DNA of 64,000 bases from Lentzea alba (GTDB lineage: Bacteria > Actinomycetota > Actinomycetes > Mycobacteriales > Pseudonocardiaceae). The DNA is taken from contig NZ_JAAMPJ010000014.1 in assembly GCF_011067745.1 (NCBI RefSeq), forward strand, positions 186,001-250,000. Direction: 5' to 3'. Below the pieces are notes generated by a model that ran no database searches, was not told where the DNA came from, and worked only from the letters and a program-made list of their open reading frames with translations. A program made the translations under genes and the position numbers. This document shows positions 41,461 through 49,671 of the stretch, one piece after another. The number at the start of each line of letters is the position of its first letter. Position 1 is the first letter of the stretch.

Positions 41461-41502
41461 CCTCCTCGTTCGCTCCCCTTGTGAGGACGTCGAACGAGGA
41501 GG
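41461..41502 (-). promoter_or_regulatory. Hairpin covering the YCII ribosome binding site
   Basis: CCTCCTCGTTCG (41461-41472) and CGAACGAGGAGG (41491-41502) are perfect 12-base arms with an 18-base loop. In the YCII transcript the GAGGAGG Shine-Dalgarno is the 3' arm, so folding would hide it. It could also be a terminator for the upstream NmrA-like gene or a protein site. Confidence 0.5.
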
Positions 41503-41522
41503 TGCCGAAATCGACGCGATGA

Positions 41523-42359
41523 TCAGGCCGTGAAGTCGTCCGCGTGGTCACGCGCCCACTGTGCGAACGTCCGGTACGGCTTGCCCGTGACGGCCTCGAA
41601 GTCCGGCTGCACCACGAACTCGTAGTCGCCGAACTCGTCCGGGTCGCCGCCCTCGTAGCCGCCGAGGCCGAGGACGTACCGAGCGATCTCCTCGGGCCAG
41701 CCGACGCTGACGTAGTAGGCGAGCGCTTCTTCCGTGGTGACGTCGCGGAACGTCAGGTCGCGCCCGATCACCTCGCCGATGGCCCGAGCCATGTCCCGCT
41801 GCGTGAGCTGCGGCGGCCCGGACAGGTTGTAGGCCTTGCCCGCGTGCCCGTCCTCGGTCAGCGCCTTGATCGCCACCTCGGCGATGTCGGCCTCGTGGAT
41901 CGGCTGGCCGAACTCGTCCGGGTTGGGGTGCACGATCGTGCCGTCCTCGCGGATCGACGGACCCCACAGATCGATCTTGTTGACCGCGAACTCACCGGGC
42001 CGCAGGTGCGTCCACTCGACGCCGGACGCCTCGACGGCCTGCTCGACCGGCAGGTGGTGGGTCGTGTCGTAGCCGTAGGTCACCGCGCCCGAGGACAGCG
42101 TCACGATCCGGCGCACGCCGGCTTTCACCGCTCGTTCGACGACGTCACGCGCGGTCGGCGGGTGCACGAACAGGTAAAGCTTCTCCACGCCGTCGAACGG
42201 AATGCTGTCCGGGTCGTCGAGGTCGGCTTTGACGACGTCCACGTCGGCCGGGAAGTTCGCCTTGCCCGGGTCGCGGGTGAGGGCCCGGACGTGCGCGCCG
42301 AGCCCCTGCACCACCAAACGGCCGACGTTGCCCGTCGCACCGGTCACCAGGATCGTCAT
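41523..42359 (-). CDS. NmrA-like NAD(P)-binding protein (atypical SDR)
   Basis: 278 residues. Cofactor motif TGATGNVGRLVV at the start, then VKAGVRRIVTLSSGAV, WTHLRPGEFAVNKI, and the EADIAEVAIKALTEDGHAGKAYNLSGP segment typical of NmrA/azoreductase-like proteins. Lacks the YxxxK catalytic pair. It overlaps the TetR stop by four bases (ATGA), so TetR and this enzyme form an operon. Confidence 0.9.
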   Translation of the reverse strand: MTILVTGATGNVGRLVVQGLGAHVRALTRDPGKANFPADVDVVKADLDDPDSIPFDGVEKLYLFVHPPTARDVVERAVKAGVRRIVTLSSGAVTYGYDTTHHLPVEQAVEASGVEWTHLRPGEFAVNKIDLWGPSIREDGTIVHPNPDEFGQPIHEADIAEVAIKALTEDGHAGKAYNLSGPPQLTQRDMARAIGEVIGRDLTFRDVTTEEALAYYVSVGWPEEIARYVLGLGGYEGGDPDEFGDYEFVVQPDFEAVTGKPYRTFAQWARDHADDFTA

Positions 42360-43111
42360 CGCATGCCCCCTTGAATTCCGTCCAGCAGCTTCTCGAGCCC
42401 GTAGTCGAAGGAGCTCCGCATGTTGTCCGCGAGCGTGCCCCCGGTGTCGTACGCGCCGGCGTTCCACAGGGTCGTCATCGTCGGGTAGCGCTCGACGTCG
42501 AAGTAGTCGTCCCAGAACACCTGCCGCGCGCCCCACCACGAGTCACCGGACTGGCCGGTGCTCGCCGCGAGCTGTTGATCGTCCACTTCGGACGCCGCCG
42601 CGCCCTGCACGAACCCCTCGACCGCGATGTGCGCCACGGTGACCTGGTTCGGTTCCAGACCGGAGTCGGCGAGCGCGGCCAGCACGAACTCCTGCCCGTC
42701 CATCAGGCCCGGCCCGAGCGGTGGGCGCACCATCGACACGTCCCGCATCCACGGGTGTGCCTGGTAGACCGCGCGGGTGCGGTCGGCGTAGTGCTTCACG
42801 CGCTCACGCCACGTGCCCTCGGGCTTGAGATCGCGTTCCTGCAGCACGGTGTCGGCCATCAGGTCGATCAGCTCGGCCTTGCCGGGCACGTGCGTGTAGA
42901 GGGACATCGTGCCGACGGCCAGTTCCTGCGCGACGCGGGCCATCGACATCGCGCCGAGTCCCTCGCGGTCGGCCACCGCGATCGCCGCAGTGACGATCTG
43001 GTCGACGCTCACCTTGGGCTTCCTGCCGACCGGTTTCGGTTCCGGCGGTCTGCGCCAGAGCAGCGCGAGCGTCCTGACCGGGTCTCCCCCGCCGCTGCGT
43101 TCGGCGGCCAT
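42356..43111 (-). CDS. TetR-family regulator (TetR_C_1-type)
   Basis: 251 residues. The N-terminal extension GGGDPVRTLALLWRRPPEPK precedes the HTH (IVTAAIAVADREGLGAMSMARVAQELAVGTMSLYTHVPGKAELIDLM). The same layout and wording occur in the TetR at 59076 (GSGDPARTLALLWR...), so the two are paralogues. ATG 43111 is chosen. Operator-like repeats fill the upstream 60 bases. Autoregulation with the NmrA-like gene is likely. Confidence 0.92.
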   Translation of the reverse strand: MAAERSGGGDPVRTLALLWRRPPEPKPVGRKPKVSVDQIVTAAIAVADREGLGAMSMARVAQELAVGTMSLYTHVPGKAELIDLMADTVLQERDLKPEGTWRERVKHYADRTRAVYQAHPWMRDVSMVRPPLGPGLMDGQEFVLAALADSGLEPNQVTVAHIAVEGFVQGAAASEVDDQQLAASTGQSGDSWWGARQVFWDDYFDVERYPTMTTLWNAGAYDTGGTLADNMRSSFDYGLEKLLDGIQGGMR

Positions 43112-43120
43112 CCGTCCACC

Positions 43121-43170
43121 CCATTTCCGTAGGCCATACGGAAACAATACCGTACGCCCTACGGAAATGG
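43121..43170. promoter_or_regulatory. TetR operator region
   Basis: CCATTTCCGTAGG (43121-43133) and its exact complement (43158-43170) flank an inner TACGG/CCGTA pair at 43137-43154. It is immediately upstream of the TetR ATG. The TACGG/CCGTA core also appears at the operator of the paralogous TetR (59040-59060). Confidence 0.65.
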
Positions 43171-43174
43171 CGCC

Positions 43175-43483
43175 TCAGTTGTCGCTCAGGCGGGCCCGCA
43201 GCGCTGCCACCTCGGCGTTCGCCGTCGCGAGGTCGTCCTCCAGGCCCACGATCAACGCCGCGGAGGCGAGCGGGTGGCCGTCGTCGAACAGCGCCCGGTA
43301 CCGCTGCGCGACGCCGAGCTGCCGGCGGGAGTAGCGCCGGTGGCCGCCGTCGGAGCGGTGCGGCACGAGGACCTCGGCGGCGTCGAGACTGCGCAGGAAC
43401 GCCGGCTGCACACCGAGCAGGTCCGCCGCCCGGCCCATCGTGTAGGCCGGGTAGTCGTCGTCGAGATCGCTCAGCGGCACCAC
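43175..43483 (-). CDS. Small MerR-family regulator
   Basis: 102 residues: MerR HTH (AYTMGRAADLLGVQPAFLRSLDAAEVLVPHRSDGGHRRYSRRQLGVAQR) and a short coiled-coil tail (ALIVGLEDDLATANAEVAALRARL). There is no C-terminal ligand domain and no metal-binding Cys. GTG 43483 follows GAGGAG. It is divergent from the small gene at 43573 and probably acts on its promoter. Confidence 0.9.
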   Translation of the reverse strand: MVPLSDLDDDYPAYTMGRAADLLGVQPAFLRSLDAAEVLVPHRSDGGHRRYSRRQLGVAQRYRALFDDGHPLASAALIVGLEDDLATANAEVAALRARLSDN

Positions 43484-43502
43484 AAACTCCTCAAGTAGGT
43501 AC

Positions 43503-43531
43503 TTGACACAATCTACAGTGAGCGCTACAAA
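43503..43531 (+). promoter_or_regulatory. Consensus promoter for the gene at 43573
   Basis: TTGACA, 17 bases, TACAAA. This is a near-consensus primary-sigma promoter, unusual in such GC-rich DNA. It is bracketed by AGGTAC (43497-43502) and GTACCT (43538-43543), an inverted repeat suitable for the divergent MerR protein. Repeated TCTACA/GCTACA words lie in the spacer. Confidence 0.65.
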
Positions 43532-43572
43532 AAATCTGTACCTAGTAACGCTTCTTCGAGGAGTGACGCGAG

Positions 43573-43797
43573 GTGCTTTCGACTAGCGAGAGGGCTTTCG
43601 CGGACCTGGTGTGCGCCGATCCGGCGTGGGTGAGCGCGGAGTTCGAGGCGATCATCGACGCCAACTTCGGCACGAAGCCGAGACCGCGTCCTCACTCTCG
43701 TCCAGGCGCCGTGGGCCTTCCGGAGCCCGCGGTCCTGCGAGGGGTGCGGCGCGCCGGGTCAGCGAGGTCGCGGCAGCGGTCTCCTCCGGCCGGATGA
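43573..43797 (+). CDS. Small actinomycete hypothetical protein
   Basis: 74 residues. The N-terminal part (LSTSERAFADLVCADPAWVSAEFEAIIDANFG) and the C-terminal ending RQRSPP match a recurring family of short actinomycete proteins without known role. The middle is Pro/Arg-rich. GTG 43573 is preceded by CGAGGAG. Driven by the strong promoter at 43503-43531. Confidence 0.6.
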   Translation: MLSTSERAFADLVCADPAWVSAEFEAIIDANFGTKPRPRPHSRPGAVGLPEPAVLRGVRRAGSARSRQRSPPAG

Positions 43798-43885
43798 GGA
43801 GGTGCACGTCCTCGTTCAGCCGGCGCGAAAGGAGTTCAACACGGTGACCGGGGCGGCGGGCCTGATGGCCGGCCGCCCCACGTGT

Positions 43886-44440
43886 CTAGTTGACGTACCA
43901 GGTGACGTGGACCCCGGCGGAGGCGTCCTTCAGCTCGGCGCACACCTCGTGCGCCGCCACGAGTCCGGTCCTGCGGCACATCTTCCGGTCATCTCCGCGG
44001 TAACCGCGCGACGCGAGGTGCGCGCGCATCACCTCGTGCGCGCGGTCTCCGGTCGCGTCGAACTGACGCCAGCACCCGCCAGAACCGCACGCAACTTCGG
44101 CCTTGCCGACCCGCAGCCCCGCCGGACCGGGTAGCACGCCCTCGTCACCAGGCGGCGCCTCCATTCGCATGATCGCGACGAACCCACCGGCCACGAACCC
44201 GCCGACCACCAGGAACGGCAACAGCAGCACGGCGACCGTCCGCCCCTCCACCAGGAAGCCGGCGCCGAGCACGATCGACACCAGCAGCGGCAGCAGCCAG
44301 AACGTCTCGGTGAACGACGGCACCCAGGGCCCGGACCAGTCCAGTCCGCGCGGCACCACGAACCACACCACCAGCGCCAACACGATCAGGCCGACGATCA
44401 CCCGTGTGCGTGAGCGCGACTTCTCCCCCAAGTTCGGCAT
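43886..44440 (-). CDS. Membrane protein of unknown function
   Basis: 184 residues. Basic N terminus, then three hydrophobic segments (about 14-30, 48-64 and 70-90), then an exported-looking domain with four cysteines (VACGSGGCWRQF, KMCRR, HEVCAEL), which could form two disulfides. No family recognised. The C-terminal domain (DRAHEVMRAHLASRGYRG) looks soluble. Confidence 0.75.
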   Translation of the reverse strand: MPNLGEKSRSRTRVIVGLIVLALVVWFVVPRGLDWSGPWVPSFTETFWLLPLLVSIVLGAGFLVEGRTVAVLLLPFLVVGGFVAGGFVAIMRMEAPPGDEGVLPGPAGLRVGKAEVACGSGGCWRQFDATGDRAHEVMRAHLASRGYRGDDRKMCRRTGLVAAHEVCAELKDASAGVHVTWYVN

Positions 44441-44454
44441 CCCGCCAGTAAAGC

Positions 44455-44489
44455 GGAAACGCCGCCCCTGACTGAGGGACGGCGTTTCC
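44455..44489. terminator. Terminator hairpin
   Basis: GGAAACGCCGCCCCT, loop GACTG, AGGGACGGCGTTTCC: 15-base arms with one mismatch. It lies between the end of the stress-protein gene (stop at 44519, reverse strand) and the start of the membrane protein gene, so it ends transcripts coming from the former. Confidence 0.7.
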
Positions 44490-44518
44490 TTGTGGTGGGA
44501 GCTGGATTCAGCGGGCTT

Positions 44519-45025
44519 TCAGGAGCGCCAGGCCAGGGCGGTCAGCATCTCCTTGCCGCGCTCGGCGCTGCGCGGGTGGCTCAGCACGTCGTAACGACCG
44601 GCCACGAGCTGGGTGGTCGAGGCGAAGTCGCGGCGGCCGCGCTGGGCTCCGTAGCGGACGGCGGCGCCGGCAAGGCCGAAGAGCGTACCGGTGACCAGGC
44701 CCGCGACGATCGGGGCGAGAGCGCCGCCGGTCGAGAAGAAGCCCAGCAGCAGACCGACGAACAGACCGAACCAGGCACCCGACGCGGCTCCCGCGCCGAG
44801 GACGCGGCCCCAGGTCAGGCGACCGGTGACGCGTTCGACGATCATCGGCTCGACGCCGACGATGGTGACGTCGGCGACCGGGAAGTCGTTGTCCGCCAGG
44901 TGGTCGACGGCTCGCTGCGCCTCTTCGTAGGTGCCGTACGAACCGATCGGCCAGCCCGTGGGCGGCGTGGGCAGAGCGTTGACGCCGGCGTTGGCCCCGG
45001 TGGCAAACGGAGTCGCGGTGGTCAT
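44519..45025 (-). CDS. General-stress-protein-17M-like membrane-associated protein
   Basis: 168 residues. WPIGSYGTYEEAQRAVDHLADNDFPVADVTIVGVEP is the GSP17M/YflT-like domain. It is followed by a Gly-rich double hydrophobic segment (WFGLFVGLLLGFFSTGGALAPIVAGLVTGTLFGLAG). ATG 45025 has GGAGGT six bases upstream. Its role in stress response is a family guess. Confidence 0.82.
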   Translation of the reverse strand: MTTATPFATGANAGVNALPTPPTGWPIGSYGTYEEAQRAVDHLADNDFPVADVTIVGVEPMIVERVTGRLTWGRVLGAGAASGAWFGLFVGLLLGFFSTGGALAPIVAGLVTGTLFGLAGAAVRYGAQRGRRDFASTTQLVAGRYDVLSHPRSAERGKEMLTALAWRS

Positions 45026-45063
45026 GTGCAACACCTCCGAAGTGCGATCCCCTACATCTGGTA

Positions 45064-45840
45064 CTACGAACGCGCTTCCACCGGTGTTCCCGAAGTTGAG
45101 CTGATGTGACTCAGCTCCCTCTCGGTAAGCGTGATGTCCAGCGATTCCAAGGTTTTCGCGAGGTCTTCCACCTGAGAATCCTCAGGTTTCTCCCCGGCGC
45201 GCTCCACAGTGAACTTCGACCCGACGAGACGGCGGCTCAGCCCCGGTTCGAGGCGCATGACGACGAGTTGGCGGCTGAACGGCGAACGCTCGTGCGTGGC
45301 CACGTAGTAGTTGGCGGCCATGTAGTCGACGGGTCGTTGCTCGACGTCGTCCTCGAACGCGTGCTGAAGGTCCCAGCCGTCCGCGACCTGCTTTTCCAGC
45401 ACCCACCGGCGTTCCACGCGCCGCAACCGGTGCGGCCATCCGGCCTGATCAATGACCGCGCCGTCGACGAGCGGCATCGGGTGCAGCATTCCGGCGCCGA
45501 AACCGACGTCGACGAGGTGGTTGTCCACGATGGACATGAAGTGCGTGCGCGGGCCGGTCATCACCCGGCTCATCCTGCGTGCGACCGTGTAACCGAGTCG
45601 TTCGAGCACGGCGGTGAACAGCAGTTGGTGCTCGTAGCAGTAACCACCGCGACGGCGTCCGACCAGCTTGGCCTGAATGTCGGTGAGGTCCAGCGACGGC
45701 ACGACGCCGAGCATCACGTCGATGTTCTCGAACGGGATGGCGCGCACATGCGCCTCGTGCAACTCCGTCAGCGAACTCGATGCGGACGCTCCTGTGCGCG
45801 CGAAGTACGCGTCCAGGTCCACCAAATCCGTCTGCCACAT
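45064..45840 (-). CDS. nat: Arylamine N-acetyltransferase
   Basis: 258 residues. The Cys-His-Asp triad is visible: C68 in RRGGYCYEH, H100 in RTHFMSIV and D111 in LVDVGFG. PFENIDV near 36-42 is also characteristic. It transfers acetyl from acetyl-CoA to arylamines or hydrazines. In actinomycetes relatives also close amide rings in natural products, but no such cluster is nearby. Follows the GNAT gene by nine bases. Confidence 0.93.
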   Translation of the reverse strand: MWQTDLVDLDAYFARTGASASSSLTELHEAHVRAIPFENIDVMLGVVPSLDLTDIQAKLVGRRRGGYCYEHQLLFTAVLERLGYTVARRMSRVMTGPRTHFMSIVDNHLVDVGFGAGMLHPMPLVDGAVIDQAGWPHRLRRVERRWVLEKQVADGWDLQHAFEDDVEQRPVDYMAANYYVATHERSPFSRQLVVMRLEPGLSRRLVGSKFTVERAGEKPEDSQVEDLAKTLESLDITLTERELSHISSTSGTPVEARS

Positions 45841-45849
45841 GGCTTCCCC

Positions 45850-46368
45850 CTAGGTTTGTTGCCACTCGTCCTTGGTCAGCGCGTATTCGACCTCTCCGTA
45901 TTCCGAGCCGGGCAACGGTTCGTCCCAATCGACGTGGAACGTGCGGACGTGCCGCAGCCCGCACTTCTCCATGACACGCCGGGACCCGGCGTTGACGAAC
46001 ATCGTGGTGGCGACGACCCGCTGCACACCTCCGGTGGTGAAGCCGCGTTCGATCAGGGCTTTGCCGCCTTCGGTGGCGTAGCCGCGGCCCCAGAACTCGG
46101 GATGCAGCCGGTAGCCGAGCTCCACGACGCCGTCGCCGAGGGGCTTGAACTCGAACCAGCCGACGAACCGCCCGCCGGACTTCTCGTGGGCGGCCAGGAA
46201 GCTGTCGCCGAGGAAGTGCTCGACCGGTTCGGGGTCGAGGAACCGCATGACCTCGGGATCGGCGTGCAGGGCCTCGAGGTCGTCCACATCGGACGGCCCG
46301 AGCGGGCGCAGCGTCAGGCGTTCGGTTTCCACGGACGCATCGTGCCCCGGTCGTCCACCGGTTTGCAT
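45850..46368 (-). CDS. GNAT-family N-acetyltransferase (RimJ/RimL type)
   Basis: 172 residues. ETERLTLRPLGPSDVDDLEALHADPEVMRFLDPEP at the start and LGYRLHPEFWGRGYATEGGKALIERGF with VNAGSRRVMEKCGLRHVRTF mark the RimJ/RimL-like GNAT group. ATG 46368 or GTG 46332 may be the start; the latter is closer to the family start. Upstream open codons overlap other genes and were ignored. In an operon with the arylamine acetyltransferase. Confidence 0.88.
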   Translation of the reverse strand: MQTGGRPGHDASVETERLTLRPLGPSDVDDLEALHADPEVMRFLDPEPVEHFLGDSFLAAHEKSGGRFVGWFEFKPLGDGVVELGYRLHPEFWGRGYATEGGKALIERGFTTGGVQRVVATTMFVNAGSRRVMEKCGLRHVRTFHVDWDEPLPGSEYGEVEYALTKDEWQQT

Positions 46369-46439
46369 CCGGCCGGAGCCACCACCCGCACAGTCACTTC
46401 GCCATGCTGACCAATCTGTCCGGTGGCGTGACTGACCCG

Positions 46440-47648
46440 TCAATAAACGCTGGTGAGGCTCGCCGCCAGTGCCCCGCTCGCCGTCCCCAACTGGAGCCAG
46501 GCGTGCAGGAACTGGGGAGGAGCCGTGGCGAGCAGTCCCGCCGGGGTGAAGGTGCCGCTCAGTCCCTGCTGGGTCACCGGGGTCGCCTTGGCGACGTTGA
46601 ACACGCCGACCGGCAGTTCGCCGATGACGAAGCTGTGACCATGCCCGGAACCGGGGAACAGGGCCCGCGCTCCCGCGAGGCCGCTGGCCATGCCGACCCA
46701 GTCCCACGTGACGAGCGGGATGTCCCGCCAGCGCCAGCCGGGGTTGACCACGCCGAGCGGCTGTCCCGGCGGCAGCAACCGCCGATGGCGGGGCTCGATC
46801 TGCTCGGGCGCGGTCAGCAGGTGGACGCCTGTCCAGTCGAGCGTGTGCCGCCGCTGGGTGGGGCGCGTGTCGATCCACGACTGGCCGGACGCCGCGGCGG
46901 CGTTCAAGCTCGTCCGCAAAGCGTCGAGGTTCGGTGCGTGCAGCACCAGGGCGGGGGTGGTGCCCTGGTCGGAGAGGTACCAGCTGCCGTCGGCCTGCCT
47001 GCCGATCAGAAAGACGTGGTAACCACGCGCGGCGACGCTCTGCCCGTTCTGGATGACGCGGGTGTGCACGTACCACTCGATCTGGGCGATCTGGCCCGGC
47101 GTGAGGCCGGTCAGCTGTGCGCTGTGGAAGATCAAGTCCAGCGTGTCGTACGCGTCCGACGTCGCCTGGCCACCCATGGCGCGGAGCGCGCTCGCGGAGT
47201 CGTCGAAGACCTGGCTCAGTGCTTCGGCGAGTTCCTGGAACTGCGGCTCGCTCATGGCCGCGCCGGGTGCGGCCAGCGCGGCTCGCACCCGGTTCACCGT
47301 GGCCACCACGCGGCCGTAGCCGGTCGCCCCGCCCAGCCGCGTGATCAGCACAGGCCTGTTGGCCTGCAGGTAAAGCAGCGCACCGTCGCACGCCGACAAC
47401 ATGTTGCCGTGCGGTCTCCCCGGGCTGGCCAAATCCCTGTCCCACACCAGGAACGCGGTCAACAGCGATGCGGGATGACACGTGTCGCCACGTTGGGAGA
47501 AACCCGGCACCGGGTCGCGCTGCACCAGCGCGTTCACCGCGGTGTTGCCCACCTGCCGCTGCAACGCCTCCAGCTGATGGCGCGTCGCCGGAGGCGTTGC
47601 GGCAACCGGGCGGGCCGGCTGGCTCACCGGCTTCGCGTGTTCCCGCAT
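46440..47648 (-). CDS. Papain-like protein with LQRxxGN motif (effector candidate)
   Basis: 402 residues. A Pro/Ala-rich N terminus carries LEALQRQVGNTAVNALVQR at about 27-44, the LQRxxGN motif that in actinomycetes marks proteins linked to extracellular contractile injection systems. It is followed by a papain-like pattern: Cys in GDTCHPASLLTAF (C57), His in ARGYHVFLIG (H211) and Asp in WYLSDQG (D227). The rest is helical and beta-rich without a known name. No signal peptide. The combination suggests an exported cysteine protease or amidase. The 3' end is near a GNAT gene. ATG 47648 lacks a strong ribosome site. Confidence 0.65.
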   Translation of the reverse strand: MREHAKPVSQPARPVAATPPATRHQLEALQRQVGNTAVNALVQRDPVPGFSQRGDTCHPASLLTAFLVWDRDLASPGRPHGNMLSACDGALLYLQANRPVLITRLGGATGYGRVVATVNRVRAALAAPGAAMSEPQFQELAEALSQVFDDSASALRAMGGQATSDAYDTLDLIFHSAQLTGLTPGQIAQIEWYVHTRVIQNGQSVAARGYHVFLIGRQADGSWYLSDQGTTPALVLHAPNLDALRTSLNAAAASGQSWIDTRPTQRRHTLDWTGVHLLTAPEQIEPRHRRLLPPGQPLGVVNPGWRWRDIPLVTWDWVGMASGLAGARALFPGSGHGHSFVIGELPVGVFNVAKATPVTQQGLSGTFTPAGLLATAPPQFLHAWLQLGTASGALAASLTSVY

Positions 47649-47738
47649 CAGGCCAGTGTCGAGCCGCGTCCTCGTGCCTGCGAGAGCACGAGCGCGCCCG
47701 CGTGGGCAAAGTTTCCTTCCCTCGCGGGCCGGATGTGG

Positions 47739-48983
47739 CTACCGCGTGGGTGTGATGGTCTCCAGGACCACACCCTGGGCGTCGCGCACGACCACGCGGC
47801 GTTCCGGGTTGGGCTCCCCCGGCGGCATCGCGAGCACGAAGGTGCCGTTGCCGAGCACGGCGGGCACGTCGGCACTGCCCGGCGCGGTGTAGGTGATCGA
47901 CGCGACGCGCGGGTCGAAGATCACCCCCACCGCGGCGGTGCCGGTGCTGCCGGAGCCGCCGCCCTCCAGCGGGACGAAGTCGTAGAACGCTCGGACCGAT
48001 CCCACGGTCGTGCCGTTGACGATCTCCATCCCGTCGGTGTCGCGCAGGTCGTAGACCCAGCCGCGCAGCGGGCCGCCGTCGTCGAGGCAGTACACCATCA
48101 GGTCGTTGAACCGGCCGAGCAGGATCGTGCTCGTGGCGCTGACCTTCGCCCTGACGCCGAACACGAACTGGTCGGGGTCCGGGATCGCGCGGTCGGCCAG
48201 GCAGGAGGAGGCGAACCGCTGCGCCTCCGGGGTGGCGCGGTCGGCGGGCGGCAGCGGGCGGTCGACCACGGACGGAGTCGGCCCGGCAACTCCGCGCACG
48301 GCCGACTCCTCGCCGTTGACCAGGGCTTTTGTGCCGGTCTCTGCCTTGGTGTAGCCGCTGGGGGCGAGGAAGAGGCCGTCCACCAGCGCGGGCATGGTGT
48401 TGTTCTGGCCGGGCTCGGCGATCCGGGACAGGCTGAGGAACTTCACGTCCGGCGAGACCAGGCCCGCCAGGGTGCCGCTCGGGGTGGTGAACAGGATCTT
48501 CACCTGGCGGCGGCCGTCCTCGATCTTGACGGGGTTCGGTGCGGAGATCGTCGTGGTGGTCGCGGTGTTCGCGCAGAAGAACAGGCCGGTCGGGCCGCGG
48601 AAGGCGGTGAGGACCGTGCCGTTCTTGTTGCTGGTCGCGATCGGCTGCCACTGGTCGGCCGGCGGGTGCGTCGTCGCGGCGGCGGTGCAGCGGGCCAGTG
48701 CGTCGGGGGCGACCGTGCTGCGTTCGACGTGGTTGACGACGGCGCGGTCCTTGCCGACGAGCTCGCCGTTGTACTGCATGGGAGGCGTGGCGACGTCGGT
48801 GTTGCCACCGTAGAGCGCCTGGCCCGTGAAGACGGCACCCGCGGCGAGCACGCTGACGCCGGCGGCGATCAGCAGCGGCCTGGCGGTGCGGGCGGCGGGG
48901 TTCATGCCTTCGGACAGGCGGCGCCGCGCCCGCAGGCGGACGTCGTCGGGCAGGGTGCGGTGTTCGGGCAGCTGGTCGATCAC
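47739..48983 (-). CDS. Membrane-anchored partner of the ECF sigma factor
   Basis: 414 residues. A short cytosolic N terminus (DQLPEHRTLPDDVRLRARRRLSEGM), one membrane helix at about 38-58 (LLIAAGVSVLAAGAVFTGQAL), and a long outer domain with three well-spaced cysteines. It resembles the CU044_5270-like sigma partner proteins. GTG 48983 overlaps the sigma stop (GTGA), which strongly suggests a regulator of that sigma factor, although no typical zinc anti-sigma motif is present. Confidence 0.78.
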   Translation of the reverse strand: MIDQLPEHRTLPDDVRLRARRRLSEGMNPAARTARPLLIAAGVSVLAAGAVFTGQALYGGNTDVATPPMQYNGELVGKDRAVVNHVERSTVAPDALARCTAAATTHPPADQWQPIATSNKNGTVLTAFRGPTGLFFCANTATTTTISAPNPVKIEDGRRQVKILFTTPSGTLAGLVSPDVKFLSLSRIAEPGQNNTMPALVDGLFLAPSGYTKAETGTKALVNGEESAVRGVAGPTPSVVDRPLPPADRATPEAQRFASSCLADRAIPDPDQFVFGVRAKVSATSTILLGRFNDLMVYCLDDGGPLRGWVYDLRDTDGMEIVNGTTVGSVRAFYDFVPLEGGGSGSTGTAAVGVIFDPRVASITYTAPGSADVPAVLGNGTFVLAMPPGEPNPERRVVVRDAQGVVLETITPTR

Positions 48984-49561
48984 GGCGTGTCCTCGGAGGT
49001 CAGGTCGCGCAGGTGGGCGCGGGTGCGGGCAACGCGGGCGCGGACGCTCGACTCGGCGATGCCGAGGAGCGTGGCGGCGTCCGCGGTGGACAGGTCGCCG
49101 AGCAGGCAGAGCTGGGCGATCTCGCGTTCGGACGGCGGCAGCTTCGCGATGGCCGCGACGACGAGCGCGAGGCGGCGCTGGGCGTCGGTGCGGGCGGCGA
49201 CCTCGTCGGCGTGGTCGCGCTCGTCCTGCGGGGCCAGTCTCGACACCAGCCGCAACGCCCGGCGCGAGGCACGCCATTCGGTGCGGGCCCGGTTCGCGGT
49301 CACGGTGTAGAGCCACGGCAGCGCCGAGTCGCGCAGCAGCTGGGCCTCGCCGCGTTTGCGCCACGCGGTCAGGAAGGTGGCGGAGAGCAGGTCCTCGGCC
49401 TGCGACCAGGAGGCGGTCAACCGGTAGGCGTAGTTCCAGACCGCTTCGGCGTGGCGTTCGAACAGCTCCGTGAACGCGGCGTGGTCACCCTGCGCGATCT
49501 GCTCCCAGAGCTGTGTGTCGGGCGGACCGACGTTCGCGCGCTCGGTCGTTTCAGTCATCAC
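48980..49561 (-). CDS. ECF-type sigma factor
   Basis: 193 residues. Region 2: FTELFERHAEAVWNYAYRLTASWSQAEDLLSATFLTAWRKR; region 4: AIAKLPPSEREIAQLCLLGDLSTADAATLLGIAESSVRARVARTRAHL. The W-rich WNYAYRL and DLLSATF match the ECF group that pairs with CU044-type membrane proteins. First gene of the operon with the membrane partner. Either Met at 49561 or 49558 can start it. Confidence 0.93.
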   Translation of the reverse strand: MMTETTERANVGPPDTQLWEQIAQGDHAAFTELFERHAEAVWNYAYRLTASWSQAEDLLSATFLTAWRKRGEAQLLRDSALPWLYTVTANRARTEWRASRRALRLVSRLAPQDERDHADEVAARTDAQRRLALVVAAIAKLPPSEREIAQLCLLGDLSTADAATLLGIAESSVRARVARTRAHLRDLTSEDTP

Positions 49562-49671
49562 ACTCCGCCTGGGGCCACCAGCGCCCAGTCTGCTGCGTGA
49601 CGCCGGTCACTCGGTACCGGGGAGTAGCCCCTCGCCGCAGGCGTGGCTGACAGCGATGGCAAGATCTTCGC

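Noticed and set aside
46404-49310. 968-residue forward frame
   Set aside because: Antisense shadow of the LQRxxGN, membrane partner and sigma genes; no domain pattern.
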